Shown piece after piece: positions 8,412-17,056 of a stretch of 64,000 nt of DNA; position 1 is the first letter of the stretch; every line of letters starts with the position of its first letter. Source of the stretch: Dyadobacter arcticus (GTDB taxonomy: Bacteria > Bacteroidota > Bacteroidia > Cytophagales > Spirosomataceae); assembly GCF_011762185.1 (NCBI RefSeq), contig NZ_JAASQJ010000005.1, positions 124,001-188,000 on the forward strand. The letters are read 5' to 3'. The position numbers and the translations under genes were made by a program. The notes under the pieces were generated by a model. It did not search any database, had not been told where the DNA came from, and was given only the letters and a program-made list of their open reading frames with translations.

Positions 8412-9092
8412 TTACTTAGCAGCGACCGGCTTCTGTAATACATCCAGAAAATCGGAAGCAGCCATTTGCAGTCTCAATGCAAAGCCGTCGATTTTCATGT
8501 TCAATAAGTGATAACCTGCATAAGCAATCAGACCAATGATCAAACCGGAGCCGGAAGTGATCATTTTTTCATACATACCCCCAGCGATCGTGCTGATATT
8601 GAAGTCATTGGAAATTGAGATATCATAAAAGATACGGATGATACCAGAAATGGTACCTACGAAACCAAGCATTGGCGCGATACCTGCAATTACACCTAAA
8701 TATGGCAAGTTGCCTTCCATACGCTGAATCTCAATCTGGCTTGCGTTTTCGATGGTTGTCTCAATGTCTTTGATTGGATATCCGATGCGGCCGATCGCGC
8801 GTTCTAATATTCTCCCGGATGCGTTCCGCTGGTTTCTGCAAAGCGATTCTGCTGACTTTAAATTTCCCTGCTGGATAAAATCTTTCACATTATCAATGAC
8901 TTGCGGCTCAATTTTTCCATTCGCATTAATCCCCAAAAACCTTTCAATAATCAGAAAAAGGGTTGCCAGAAATAAAAGTCCGAGCGGCAACATGACCCAG
9001 CCCCCTTTTGCGAGAAGATCTATAACGGAAAGCCCCTGGTCAGCAATGGGTGCTGCCACGGTAGAGTCAGTAAGTGCTTGCAGAAGCATCAT
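8412..9092 (-). CDS. exbB: MotA/TolQ/ExbB-family proton channel protein
   Basis: A 226-residue inner-membrane protein with three hydrophobic segments: about 31-50 (VMLPLGLLFLATLFLIIERF), about 128-150 (LPYLGVIAGIAPMLGFVGTISGII) and about 178-200. The GxxxxxGLxGTxxG-like stretch around GIAPMLGFVGTISGI is the family signature. It forms the stator with ExbD, the next gene in the operon. Two ATGs lie next to each other at the start; either could be used. A -7 box lies about 107 bases upstream. Confidence 0.9.
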   Translation of the reverse strand: MMLLQALTDSTVAAPIADQGLSVIDLLAKGGWVMLPLGLLFLATLFLIIERFLGINANGKIEPQVIDNVKDFIQQGNLKSAESLCRNQRNASGRILERAIGRIGYPIKDIETTIENASQIEIQRMEGNLPYLGVIAGIAPMLGFVGTISGIIRIFYDISISNDFNISTIAGGMYEKMITSGSGLIIGLIAYAGYHLLNMKIDGFALRLQMAASDFLDVLQKPVAAK

Positions 9093-9198
9093 ATGAGAGA
9101 TAAAAAGTGAACGGTTAAGAGAATGAAATTGAGGTCAATTGGGTGTAAAAACAACTTTGAACATAAACGGAGCAAGTAACCCCGTATTGTTTAAAGGG

Positions 9199-9206
9199 CA
9201 AATATA
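9199..9206 (-). promoter_or_regulatory. Likely -7 promoter element for exbB-exbD
   Basis: CAAATATA on the plus strand reads TATATTTG on the minus strand, matching TAnnTTTG. It would give a 5' leader of about 100 bases before exbB. No clear -33 element was seen. Confidence 0.5.
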
Positions 9207-9212
9207 GGAAAA

Positions 9213-9824
9213 TTACTCTTCGGAGGGCTCTGCCACAACACCTTCAAGCACATTCTGAGTCCTGTCGTAAATATCCGATAACAATAGTGACGCTTCCAAT
9301 GATTTAATGGATATCGAATCGGTTAGTTTGTACCCTTCAGAAGCAAGAAGCCAATGATTATCTGGGGTGCGGCGGAAAACTTCTGCACCTATATTAAGAG
9401 AGTTAATTAGAATATATTCCTGAAGGCTATCTATATCCCGGTATAATCTGAATTTATCTCCACGATCGTAACCTGTGGAGCCAGCAGAAAGCACCTCAAT
9501 AATAATTGTAGGATTTGTAATTGAATTCTTATCCTTTTCGGAAAACTTGTCTGGCCCACAAACTACTACCAGGTCGGGATAAGTATACAATGTATTTGAA
9601 GGAATATGAATTCTCTGGTCACTTGAATAGCTTCTGCAGGATTGTCGGCCCTTAAGGATAGAATGTATTTCTCCTGATAAGTTTTCTTTAATACGGTTAT
9701 GGCTTGGCGTGCCGCCAGCCATCATGAATATCTCCCCACGAAAATATTCACTTTTATAACTGGCCTTTTCTTCCATAAGAAGATAGTCGCTTTCGGAGTA
9801 TGTGGTTTGTGCTACTGCTGACAT
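9213..9824 (-). CDS. Uma2-family putative endonuclease (DUF820)
   Basis: A 203-residue protein with clear Uma2 family features: YKSEYFRGEIFMMAGG, HNRIKENL, the core PDLVVVCG (about residues 87-94), IIIEVLSAGSTGYDRGDKFRLY (about 108-129) and EYILI. The Asp, Glu and Lys of these blocks form the predicted PD-(D/E)XK site. The family is abundant and often multi-copy in some bacterial groups, with function still unclear. It has its own -7 box (9844-9851), with the start codon about 20 bases downstream. Confidence 0.85.
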   Translation of the reverse strand: MSAVAQTTYSESDYLLMEEKASYKSEYFRGEIFMMAGGTPSHNRIKENLSGEIHSILKGRQSCRSYSSDQRIHIPSNTLYTYPDLVVVCGPDKFSEKDKNSITNPTIIIEVLSAGSTGYDRGDKFRLYRDIDSLQEYILINSLNIGAEVFRRTPDNHWLLASEGYKLTDSISIKSLEASLLLSDIYDRTQNVLEGVVAEPSEE

Positions 9825-9843
9825 CGCTGAAATGTTGTTTTAA

Positions 9844-9851
9844 CAAAAATA
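9844..9851 (-). promoter_or_regulatory. -7 promoter element for the Uma2 gene
   Basis: CAAAAATA on the plus strand, read as TATTTTTG on the minus strand. It lies 19 bases upstream of the start codon. Confidence 0.5.
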
Positions 9852-9863
9852 AGAAATTAGTGC

Positions 9864-10322
9864 ATGTATCTCTACGAGTTCTTCTTTACCTTTGAATTTG
9901 ATACTATCCGATCGATTGCATTTTTGAAAAGTCTGACAAAACAATGGATTTCACTCAGCCTGCTGAGTCTCATGCTTGTAAAAGTAATGGTGATCCCTTT
10001 GTTATATCTGGACTTTGAGGTTCGACGAGACTACATTATCGCCAATCTTTGCGAAAACCGAAACCGTCCGCAGTTGCATTGCGATGGAAAGTGTTATCTG
10101 GCAAAAAAAATTGCCGATGCCAAGAAACAAGAAGAGAAGCAGGCAGAAAATGATTTCCTATCCAAACTGCTTGTATCCGCTACGGATCTTTCTGCTTTTC
10201 GTTCTATTGCCATCGCTCCTGAATTCGCTTTTACTTTTTTAAAGACTACCAAATTCAGTTTCGCTACTTCGTTTTGGTCGTCCAACAATATACGGGATAT
10301 TTTTCACCCGCCCCTCTGCTGA
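9864..10322 (+). CDS. Small cysteine-containing membrane protein of unknown function
   Basis: Up to 152 residues. One N-terminal membrane or signal segment (SLSLLSLMLVKVMVIPLLYL) is followed by DFEVRRDYIIANLCENRNRPQLHCDGKCYLAKKI. The three cysteines in LCENR and HCDGKC look conserved-family-like and could bind a metal or form disulfides. A possible -7 box (TACCTTTG, 9887-9894) lies after the ATG at 9864. If it is used, translation would begin at the in-frame TTG at 9924, giving a protein that starts with the membrane segment. It precedes the MbnP-peroxidase-barrel genes and may belong to the same metal-related module. I do not recognise a named family. Confidence 0.6.
   Translation: MYLYEFFFTFEFDTIRSIAFLKSLTKQWISLSLLSLMLVKVMVIPLLYLDFEVRRDYIIANLCENRNRPQLHCDGKCYLAKKIADAKKQEEKQAENDFLSKLLVSATDLSAFRSIAIAPEFAFTFLKTTKFSFATSFWSSNNIRDIFHPPLC
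9887..9894 (+). promoter_or_regulatory. Possible -7 promoter element
   Basis: TACCTTTG matches TAnnTTTG. It lies inside the longest reading of the cysteine-containing membrane protein and would favour the shorter start at 9924. Confidence 0.35.
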
Positions 10323-10442
10323 CCTCTCAGCTTCTGTTTTAAGATTCCTTATTTTTTTATTGCATTTCGTATTGTCCTCGCCCAATAAGGCGTTCAGGTT
10401 TTGCCTGTCTGTTGGTCATACAGATGCTCAAATTCTATTTTC

Positions 10443-11255
10443 ATGAAAAGTCTATTCACTTTTTGCGCATACCTGTTTGCGGGTGCGTTTATACTTACAT
10501 TATCTGCCTGCAGTGATAGTGAACCTTCACCTACCGCAGCGTCAGGAATTACCCTGGAATTCGACAATGTTGTTGGCGACAAAAATCTTGTCTTGAGTGG
10601 TCCATCCAATACCAATGCATTCGGAGAAGACTTTGTGATTACCAAGTTTAACTACTTCATTTCCAACATTAAGCTATTACGTTCCGACGGCACCAGCCAC
10701 GTTATTCCGCAGGATTCCAGCTATTTTCTTATTCAGGAAGATAACAAAGAGTCTCAGTTCATCAAATTGAAAAATGTACCAGTTGGTGATTACTCAGGTG
10801 TCGAGTTCATGGTAGGCGTGGATAGTTTAAGGAGCACATCCCCAATTGAAAAACGTAAAGGCGTTTTGGATCCGGGTGGCACCATGGAGGATGGGATGTA
10901 TTGGGCGTGGAACTCTGGTTACATATTTCTTAAAATGGAAGGCACTTCCAGCAAAGCCACCTCAGCAAATGGTAAATTTTACTACCATATCGGCCTTTTT
11001 GGAGGTTTTGACACAAAAACAGTAAATAATACCAGAATTGTCAAGCTGGAATTCGGGTCGTCCAAAGCCTCGGTGACAGCAGAGGAAGTTCCGGAGGTCC
11101 ATTTGTTGGTGGACGCACTTAAAGTGTTTAACGGCCCCGGCACCAACCTCTCCATTGCGCAAAATAACACCGTTATGAGCCAGCAGGCGGCAAAATCACA
11201 GGAGATTGCCAACAATTACGCCAAGATGTTTACGCTGGACCATATTCATAATTAA
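10443..11255 (+). CDS. MbnP-like lipoprotein
   Basis: A 270-residue exported lipoprotein. The signal peptide ends in a lipobox LSAC (Cys about residue 20). The mature part has the MbnP-family layout: GITLEFDNVVGDKNL, a TKFNYFISNIKLLRSDG stretch (about 69-86), SQFIKLKNVPVGDYSGVEFMVGVD, and a Trp/Tyr-rich segment GMYWAWNSGYIFLKMEG (about 155-171) followed by YHIGLFGG. MbnP proteins occur with MbnH/MauG di-haem enzymes in copper-related loci, and such an enzyme follows here 19 bases downstream. The start at 10443 is chosen because it begins the signal peptide. Confidence 0.82.
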   Translation: MKSLFTFCAYLFAGAFILTLSACSDSEPSPTAASGITLEFDNVVGDKNLVLSGPSNTNAFGEDFVITKFNYFISNIKLLRSDGTSHVIPQDSSYFLIQEDNKESQFIKLKNVPVGDYSGVEFMVGVDSLRSTSPIEKRKGVLDPGGTMEDGMYWAWNSGYIFLKMEGTSSKATSANGKFYYHIGLFGGFDTKTVNNTRIVKLEFGSSKASVTAEEVPEVHLLVDALKVFNGPGTNLSIAQNNTVMSQQAAKSQEIANNYAKMFTLDHIHN

Positions 11256-11274
11256 AGTCAATAAACTTTAAAAA

Positions 11275-12402
11275 TTGAAAAACGTATTCAAATTTCTTTG
11301 TGCAAAGCCCATGCTGATGTGGTTAGGATTTCCAATCATAGTCATCTTCTCTTGCAAAAAAGAAACGGAAACGCCTGAGCCCATTATCGAAGACAAGGAG
11401 CCTACCCCTGTTACCTGGATCAAACCGGCCCATTTCCCCGATCCGGTTTACGATATGAGCAGGAATCCTTTGACGGAAGAAGGCGTTGAGCTCGGGCGTT
11501 TCCTGTTTTATGACGGCATTCTTTCCCGTACCAATCAGATCGGCTGCGGTACCTGCCACCAGCAGGTAGCTGCTTTTACCCATCACGGTCACGAACTGAG
11601 TCATGGAGTGGACGATTTGCTTGGGACGCGAAATTCTCCTGCGGTGCAGAATTTGGCCTGGAACCCGTCATTTTTCTGGGACGGGGGCGTCCATGATCTT
11701 GATCTGCTGCCATTTAATCCGATTGAAAATCCTGTGGAAATGGGAGAAAAAGTGCAGAATGTAATCACGAAACTCAAAAGCACGCCAGTTGCCAACGCGA
11801 AAAAGCCTGTGGATTACCCTGCAATGTTCAAAAAAGCATTTGGTACTGAGGAAATCAACAGTGAGCGGATGATGAAAGCCTTGTCGCAATTCATGCTGAC
11901 CATGGTTTCTGCCAATTCGAAATACGACTATTACGTAAAAGGCGACGTCACCGCATTCAAAGCGCAGGAAAAAGAAGGATTAGTGCTTTTTAAAAACAAA
12001 TGCAGCAGTTGCCATAGTGGCGAATTATTTACGGATTTCAGTTTCAGGAACAATGGGTTGGTTCCTATTAAAGTTAATGATCAGGGACGCTTTGCAGTGA
12101 CCGGAACGGAAACTGACAAGTACAAATTCAAAGTACCGAGCCTGAGAAATGCAGGATTAACTGCTCCGTATATGCACGACGGCCGATATCGCACTTTGGA
12201 AGAAGTGTTGGATCATTATTCGGACAGCATTCACAGTTCGGCGACATTGGATCCCATTTTTATAAAGTCTGATGGGAAAACCGGCATTGCGCTAACGGCG
12301 GCAGAAAAACAATCCATTGTCGCCTTTTTGCGAACATTAAGCGACGAGCAATTCGTAAAGGATGCCAAGCTTTCGGATCCAGGAGTAGGCACATCATTTT
12401 AA
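11275..12402 (+). CDS. Di-haem cytochrome c peroxidase (CcpA/MauG/MbnH family)
   Basis: A 375-residue exported protein with two haem c motifs, CGTCH (91-95) and CSSCH (243-247), the hallmark of the CcpA/MauG superfamily. Other family blocks are ELGRFLFYDGILSRTNQIGC, GTRNSPAVQNLAWN, FFWDGG and the C-terminal PSLRNAGLTAPYMHDGRYRTLEEVLDHY. It probably acts outside the inner membrane, reducing peroxide or, as with MbnH, oxidising a Trp in the partner MbnP; the pairing supports the second but does not prove it. The TTG at 11275 gives a full signal sequence ending in FSC, so it is likely a lipoprotein. An ATG at 11311 is the alternative start. Confidence 0.88.
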   Translation: MKNVFKFLCAKPMLMWLGFPIIVIFSCKKETETPEPIIEDKEPTPVTWIKPAHFPDPVYDMSRNPLTEEGVELGRFLFYDGILSRTNQIGCGTCHQQVAAFTHHGHELSHGVDDLLGTRNSPAVQNLAWNPSFFWDGGVHDLDLLPFNPIENPVEMGEKVQNVITKLKSTPVANAKKPVDYPAMFKKAFGTEEINSERMMKALSQFMLTMVSANSKYDYYVKGDVTAFKAQEKEGLVLFKNKCSSCHSGELFTDFSFRNNGLVPIKVNDQGRFAVTGTETDKYKFKVPSLRNAGLTAPYMHDGRYRTLEEVLDHYSDSIHSSATLDPIFIKSDGKTGIALTAAEKQSIVAFLRTLSDEQFVKDAKLSDPGVGTSF

Positions 12403-12420
12403 TTATTAATGTAAAAAATT

Positions 12421-13329
12421 ATGAGGATCAGATATATCATTTTAATCCTTTTCTTGGCCCTAACCCCGAAGACGCAAGCTTGCGACATCTGCGGTTGCGC
12501 CAATAGCGGGTCGTACTTTGGCTTATTGCCACAATCAAATAAGTCGCTTTTCGGAGTCAGGTATCAGCGACTGGATTTTGTAACGCATTCGTCCAGCACC
12601 GTGCTGCGGACTGAGGAACATTTCAATGTCAGTGAATTGTATGCCCGGTTTTTCCCGATCAAAAGGGTTCAGGTCATGGCTTTTTTGCCATATCGTGTTG
12701 ACAGACAAGTAACTTCAGCGGACGTAAAAAAACAGCATGGCTTTGGAGATGCTACGATTCTAGCTAATTACAATGTGCTGAACACTTTGATGGACACCAA
12801 AAGCGAGTCGGCTTTCACGCACACCTTAATGATTGGCGGCGGGGTCAAGCTGCCGACCGGGAAGTTTAAATTTGACGAGAATAACACTTTACAAGTCGCC
12901 AATGCCAATTTTCAGCTTGGTACAGGAAGTGTAGACGCCATTGTAAATGTATTTTATACTATTAATAAAGATCAATGGGGACTTGCAACCAATGTGTCCA
13001 GGAAGTTCAATACAACCAACTCCCAGGATTATCGCTTCGGAAATCAATCATTTGGCTCTGTGGATCTTTACCGGTCATTTACAATCGGCAACATTTCCCT
13101 CACACCCAGCGTCGGAATTTATGGTGAAAAATCCCAACATGGTATTCAAAAAGGTGAAATCCTGAAAGAAACAGGCGGTACGATACTTAATGGAGCGGCT
13201 GGAATCACATTATTTGCCAATCGATGGACATTAGGTGTGAATGCCCAAAAGCCACTTGCCCAGAAAAGCGCCTCGGGACATGTCATTGCAAAAGAACGCG
13301 TGCTTGTTCAATTAGGCTGGTTATTCTAG
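12421..13329 (+). CDS. Outer-membrane-barrel-like protein with CDICGC motif
   Basis: A 302-residue exported protein: signal peptide, then CDICGC right after the predicted cleavage site (about residues 21-26), then a strand-rich body typical of outer-membrane barrels (MIGGGVKLPTGKF, FQLGTGSVDAIVNVFYT, ending VLVQLGWLF). The terminal aromatic residue fits an outer-membrane insertion signal. Proteins of this shape are often annotated as transporters next to MbnP and MauG-like genes. The N-terminal cysteines could bind a metal. The gene starts 18 bases after the peroxidase stop, so the three genes look like one operon. Confidence 0.72.
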   Translation: MRIRYIILILFLALTPKTQACDICGCANSGSYFGLLPQSNKSLFGVRYQRLDFVTHSSSTVLRTEEHFNVSELYARFFPIKRVQVMAFLPYRVDRQVTSADVKKQHGFGDATILANYNVLNTLMDTKSESAFTHTLMIGGGVKLPTGKFKFDENNTLQVANANFQLGTGSVDAIVNVFYTINKDQWGLATNVSRKFNTTNSQDYRFGNQSFGSVDLYRSFTIGNISLTPSVGIYGEKSQHGIQKGEILKETGGTILNGAAGITLFANRWTLGVNAQKPLAQKSASGHVIAKERVLVQLGWLF

Positions 13330-13426
13330 CCAGAACCCCCTGATTAAACATTTATTAAAATCAAGGATAATTGCGCTTCGCGTTGTTTCTTTGTGAAAAT
13401 TTTAAGACATTCAATTGATAAGATAT

Positions 13427-13762
13427 ATGCAAAGCGGAGAAAAAAACGCACAGCCATGGTTGGGAAAGATGCAGGCAAAGTGGGGATTGGAAACAACCAG
13501 GCAGGTTTTACTGGTACTAGCCGTTTTTAGCTTATCAGGTTCTTCGGTGGTTTGGCTGCGCAAAGGTCTTTTCCATTTGCTGGGTTTCGATGACGCCACG
13601 CCAATGTGGCTAAAAACAATTACCTACATTCTTTTCATTTTTCCTACCTACCAGACGCTTTTGCTATTGTATGGATTTTTGTTAGGTCAGTTCTCATTTT
13701 TTTGGGAAAAAGAAAAGAAAATGTTCCGTTGGATCGCTGCGAAATTTAAGTCAAAAGATTAA
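13427..13762 (+). CDS. Small membrane protein, DUF6787-like
   Basis: An 111-residue protein with two predicted membrane segments, about 30-50 (VLLVLAVFSLSGSSVVWL) and about 68-95 (ITYILFIFPTYQTLLLLYGFLLGQF). The pattern KWGLETTRQVLLVLAVFSLSGSS and GQFSFFWEKEKKMF resembles a small family widespread in Bacteroidota that I believe is DUF6787. Its function is unknown. The ATG at 13427 is preferred over the TTG at 13415. It stands alone and is followed by a terminator. Confidence 0.7.
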   Translation: MQSGEKNAQPWLGKMQAKWGLETTRQVLLVLAVFSLSGSSVVWLRKGLFHLLGFDDATPMWLKTITYILFIFPTYQTLLLLYGFLLGQFSFFWEKEKKMFRWIAAKFKSKD

Positions 13763-13796
13763 GCTTTTTGAAACGGATTACTCCGCCGAATTTGTG

Positions 13797-13835
13797 GGAG
13801 TACAGGATTCTCGATCCTGTACTCCTTATTTTATT
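13797..13835 (+). terminator. Rho-independent terminator
   Basis: A perfect 11-bp stem GGAGTACAGGA/TCCTGTACTCC (13797-13807 with 13815-13825), a 7-base loop and a T-rich tail, between the small membrane protein and ffh. Confidence 0.85.
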
Positions 13836-13837
13836 TA

Positions 13838-13845
13838 TACCTTTG
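13838..13845 (+). promoter_or_regulatory. -7 promoter element for ffh
   Basis: TACCTTTG matches TAnnTTTG, 42 bases before the ffh ATG and just after the preceding terminator. Confidence 0.55.
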
Positions 13846-13887
13846 TGTATTACTTGAAATCAGGATCAGAATCATACATATTACTCC

Positions 13888-15210
13888 ATGTTTGAAAACT
13901 TACAGGACAAACTCAACAACGCTTTCCGCACACTTAAAGGCAAGGATAGAATATCTGATATAAATGTTGCCGCGACCACCAAGGAGGTTCGTAAAGCACT
14001 GGTCGACGCCGATGTTAACTTCAAAGTCGCCAAAGATATCACCGACCGTATCCGCGAAAAGGCGCTCGAACGGAAAATACTCATTTCCGTTGAGCCCGGA
14101 CAAATGTTCGTCAAGATCGTTCAGGAAGAGCTGACCGAACTGATGGGCGGACAGGCTGAAGGGATTAACATTAAAGGCGACCCGGCAGTCATTCTGATCG
14201 CAGGTCTGCAGGGTTCCGGTAAAACCACATTTTCTGGAAAACTGGCAGCTTTACTCAAAAAACAAGGAAGGCAGGTATTACTTACCGCCTGCGACGTATA
14301 CCGTCCCGCGGCGATTGATCAGTTGAAGATATTGGGCGAGCAAGTGGGTGTGGAAGTTTACTCTGAGCCGGAAAACACTAATCCCGTAAGCATTGCTCAG
14401 AATGCCGTTGCTCACGCCCGGAAAATTGGCAAGAAGATCGTGATCGTCGATACGGCCGGCCGTTTGGCGGTGGATGAGGTGATGATGCAGGAAGTGCAAG
14501 ACATTAAATCTGCCGTAAAACCTTCCGAAATCCTCTTTGTGGTCGATTCCATGACCGGGCAGGATGCGGTGAATACTGCAAAGACTTTTAATGAGAGACT
14601 TAATTTCGATGGTGTTGTCCTGACCAAACTGGACGGCGATGCGAGAGGTGGAGCTGCATTATCCATTCGCCAGATAGTTGATAAGCCCATCAAATACATC
14701 AGTACCGGCGAAAAAATGGAAGCCCTTGATTCCTTCTATCCTGATCGTATGGCGAGCAGGATTTTGGGTATGGGTGATGTGATTTCCCTGGTTGAAAGAG
14801 CACAACAGGCTTTTGATGAGGATGAGGCGAAACGCATCAATGCTAAAATGCGTCAGAATAAGTTCGATTTAGATGACTTTTTGGGCCAATTGCAGCAAAT
14901 CAAGAAAATGGGTAATGTGAAGGACCTGATCGGGATGATACCTGGAATGGGCAGTGCCATGAAAGATCTTGATATCAGCAATGAATCCTTCAAACCCATT
15001 GAAGCCATCATTCAATCCATGACCGCAAAGGAACGGGAAAATCCAGATATGATTGATGGAAGTCGTAAGAAAAGAATAGCTACGGGCAGCGGAACTTCCA
15101 TTTTACAGGTGAATAATCTGATCAAGCAATTTGATGAAATGCGAAGAATGATGAAAAAGATGAATACCATGCAGGCCGCCGGTAAACTGGGCAAAGCAGT
15201 ACGTCGCTAG
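13888..15210 (+). CDS. ffh: Signal recognition particle protein Ffh (SRP54)
   Basis: A 440-residue GTPase that binds 4.5S RNA and the signal sequences of nascent membrane proteins and hands ribosomes to FtsY. Domains in order: N domain (about 1-90), G domain with GLQGSGKTT (about 110-118), DVYRPAA, DTAGRL, TKLDGDARGG, and a Met-rich M domain (about 325-440) with the RNA-binding stretch MGNVKDLIGMIPGMGSAMKDL and a late MRRMMKKMNTMQ helix. The length is normal. A secreted-protein gene follows 2 bases after the stop. Confidence 0.97.
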   Translation: MFENLQDKLNNAFRTLKGKDRISDINVAATTKEVRKALVDADVNFKVAKDITDRIREKALERKILISVEPGQMFVKIVQEELTELMGGQAEGINIKGDPAVILIAGLQGSGKTTFSGKLAALLKKQGRQVLLTACDVYRPAAIDQLKILGEQVGVEVYSEPENTNPVSIAQNAVAHARKIGKKIVIVDTAGRLAVDEVMMQEVQDIKSAVKPSEILFVVDSMTGQDAVNTAKTFNERLNFDGVVLTKLDGDARGGAALSIRQIVDKPIKYISTGEKMEALDSFYPDRMASRILGMGDVISLVERAQQAFDEDEAKRINAKMRQNKFDLDDFLGQLQQIKKMGNVKDLIGMIPGMGSAMKDLDISNESFKPIEAIIQSMTAKERENPDMIDGSRKKRIATGSGTSILQVNNLIKQFDEMRRMMKKMNTMQAAGKLGKAVRR

Positions 15211-15212
15211 CA

Positions 15213-15713
15213 ATGAAAAAAATCATCCTGCTCATCACCCTCTTATCCATTTGCAGTTTTGAAACACTGAAAGCGCAGGCCTCAGTTGGTTATTATCCTT
15301 GGAGCAGCCTGCTATCCATTAGTACCAATTCCCGAAAAGCGGTATGGCTGGACACCCGCTTTCAGACCAATTCGCTGTTCAGCAGCCTCAGCGTGGACAT
15401 TCTGCCTATGATCAATCTCAAAAGAGGCGAAGTGATGCAGTGGTATCTTGGCGGTGGATTACGGCTGAACCCGCTGTACCGCATTGCAGACGCAGATGCA
15501 GATTTGATTACCATCGACGGCTATTCCATTAATTTTGGCGTAAGAATTGCTCCACTACCTAAAAACCGCAACGTCCAGCTGGCACTTGAACTTAATCCTT
15601 ATGTAAAAGATGAGTTCGATAGCGGCGTTTTGAAAAGCCATTTCGGATTGGTTTATGTTTTTGGCAAGAAGAAAAAAGAAGAGGTACTCCCCGCACCAAC
15701 AACGAATCCCTGA
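15213..15713 (+). CDS. Secreted hypothetical protein, probable small barrel
   Basis: A 166-residue protein with a clear signal peptide (MKKIILLITLLSIC..., cut near ETLKAQ-AS) and a strand-rich body with alternating hydrophobic residues (VDILPMINLKRGEVMQWYLGGGLRLNP, INFGVRIAPLP, SHFGLVYVFGKKKKEE). This looks like a small outer-membrane or periplasmic beta-barrel. It begins 2 bases after the ffh stop and is probably translated from the same transcript. No family recognised. Confidence 0.7.
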   Translation: MKKIILLITLLSICSFETLKAQASVGYYPWSSLLSISTNSRKAVWLDTRFQTNSLFSSLSVDILPMINLKRGEVMQWYLGGGLRLNPLYRIADADADLITIDGYSINFGVRIAPLPKNRNVQLALELNPYVKDEFDSGVLKSHFGLVYVFGKKKKEEVLPAPTTNP

Positions 15714-15810
15714 TATTTATTAATAATTTCTTAGTCTTCAAATGCCTTCAAATTCGGTAAATTACCTTTTATTTGAGGGCATTTCTATTTCTAAGTCATC
15801 TCATACTCCT

Positions 15811-17052
15811 ATGAAACTATCCTTACCCTGCTTTATTCTCCTATTTGTTTTCTTAGGATATGCTGATGGCGTTATTGCTCAGACAAAAGCTAAGAAAACC
15901 CTTTTCATCATTGTAGACGGCATTTCCAGCGACAGTAAAGAAAAAATAGCTACGCCAAACCTGGATGCGATTGCAAAAGTGGGTGGGTATACCCGCGCGC
16001 ATGTGGGTGGTGAAAGAGACACTTACTCGCAAACCCCAACAATATCTGCGGTTGGTTACAATAGCCTGCTGACAGGTACTTGGGTGAACAAACATAATGT
16101 ATGGGATAATGACATTAAAGATCCCAATTACAACTACTGGACATTGTTCCGATTTTTTGAAAGTCAATACCCCAATAAGAAAACCGCGGTATTCTCCACA
16201 TGGCTGGACAATCGCACGAAATTGGTGGGTGAAGGACTTCCAGAAACAGAAAAACTGCGCCTGGATTATTCGTTTGACGGATTTGAGTTGGATACCGTTC
16301 ACTTTCCTCATGATAAAACAAGCCAATACATCCATTTGATCGACGAAAAAGTAGTGAATGAAGCAACATCTTATATTCATGACAACTCGCCCGATATGTC
16401 GTGGGTATATCTGGAATTCACGGACGATATGGGCCACCGTTATGGCGATAGCGAGCAATTTCACAAATCCATTCAAACGATGGATGATCAGATGGGACGG
16501 TTATGGAAGTCTGTCCAATATCGTGAGAAGACATTCAATGAAGACTGGCTGGTTGTGGTCACCACTGATCATGGCAGGGATAGTAAAACCGGCAAAGGCC
16601 ATGGCGGGCAATCGGACCGTGAACGCGGAACCTGGATTGTTACCAACGCGAAGGATTTGAATGCTTCATTCAAGAACACACCAGGAATTGTCGATATCAT
16701 GCCCACCGTGGCCAGGCATATGGATATTCATATCCCGAAAGAACAGTCGTTTGAAGTGGATGGAATTTCGTTGACAGGCAAAGTATCCGCCACGGATTTT
16801 AGAGCAAAAAAAGAGGGTAGTAAGGTGTTACTTTGGTGGAAAACCATTGAAAAAGACGGAAAAGCGAAGATATGGCTGACTACAACCAATCATTTTCAAA
16901 AAGGCAATCGTGACCTGTATAATTTAATGGATGAGGTCGATCTGGCAAATGAAAAAGCCGAGATAGATATCAGTAAATATCCTCCCGGCTTTTTCAAAAT
17001 CGTATTAGAAGCAAAATACAACAATGCCAATTATTGGATTGTTGACAAATAA
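15811..17052 (+). CDS. Secreted alkaline-phosphatase-superfamily phosphodiesterase-like enzyme
   Basis: A 413-residue exported enzyme of the nucleotide pyrophosphatase/phosphodiesterase branch. Signal peptide at 1-23. Metal ligands and the nucleophile region are visible: FIIVDGIS (Asp near residue 34), QTPTISAVGYNSLLTGTW (candidate Thr nucleophile), DDMGHRYG, TTDHGRDSKTGKGHGG (Asp-His and the later His). It would hydrolyse phosphate mono- or diesters outside the inner membrane; the substrate is unknown. The start at 15811 is preferred because it begins the signal peptide; an ATG at 15742 would add a poorly supported N-terminal extension. Confidence 0.85.
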   Translation: MKLSLPCFILLFVFLGYADGVIAQTKAKKTLFIIVDGISSDSKEKIATPNLDAIAKVGGYTRAHVGGERDTYSQTPTISAVGYNSLLTGTWVNKHNVWDNDIKDPNYNYWTLFRFFESQYPNKKTAVFSTWLDNRTKLVGEGLPETEKLRLDYSFDGFELDTVHFPHDKTSQYIHLIDEKVVNEATSYIHDNSPDMSWVYLEFTDDMGHRYGDSEQFHKSIQTMDDQMGRLWKSVQYREKTFNEDWLVVVTTDHGRDSKTGKGHGGQSDRERGTWIVTNAKDLNASFKNTPGIVDIMPTVARHMDIHIPKEQSFEVDGISLTGKVSATDFRAKKEGSKVLLWWKTIEKDGKAKIWLTTTNHFQKGNRDLYNLMDEVDLANEKAEIDISKYPPGFFKIVLEAKYNNANYWIVDK

Positions 17053-17056
17053 CCAA

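Noticed and set aside
9199-9206. Search for a -33 box for exbB
   Set aside because: No TTTG or TTG lies at 17-21 bases upstream of the -7 box on the minus strand, so only the -7 element is reported.
11311-11313. ATG at 11311 as the start of the di-haem peroxidase
   Set aside because: It is not excluded, but the TTG at 11275 gives a fuller signal sequence with a basic start (MKNVFKF). Mapping the N-terminus would decide.
15853-16476. 207-codon open frame on the minus strand
   Set aside because: It is antisense to the phosphatase-family gene with intact metal-site motifs. The translation is Cys/Phe-rich and has no recognisable fold.
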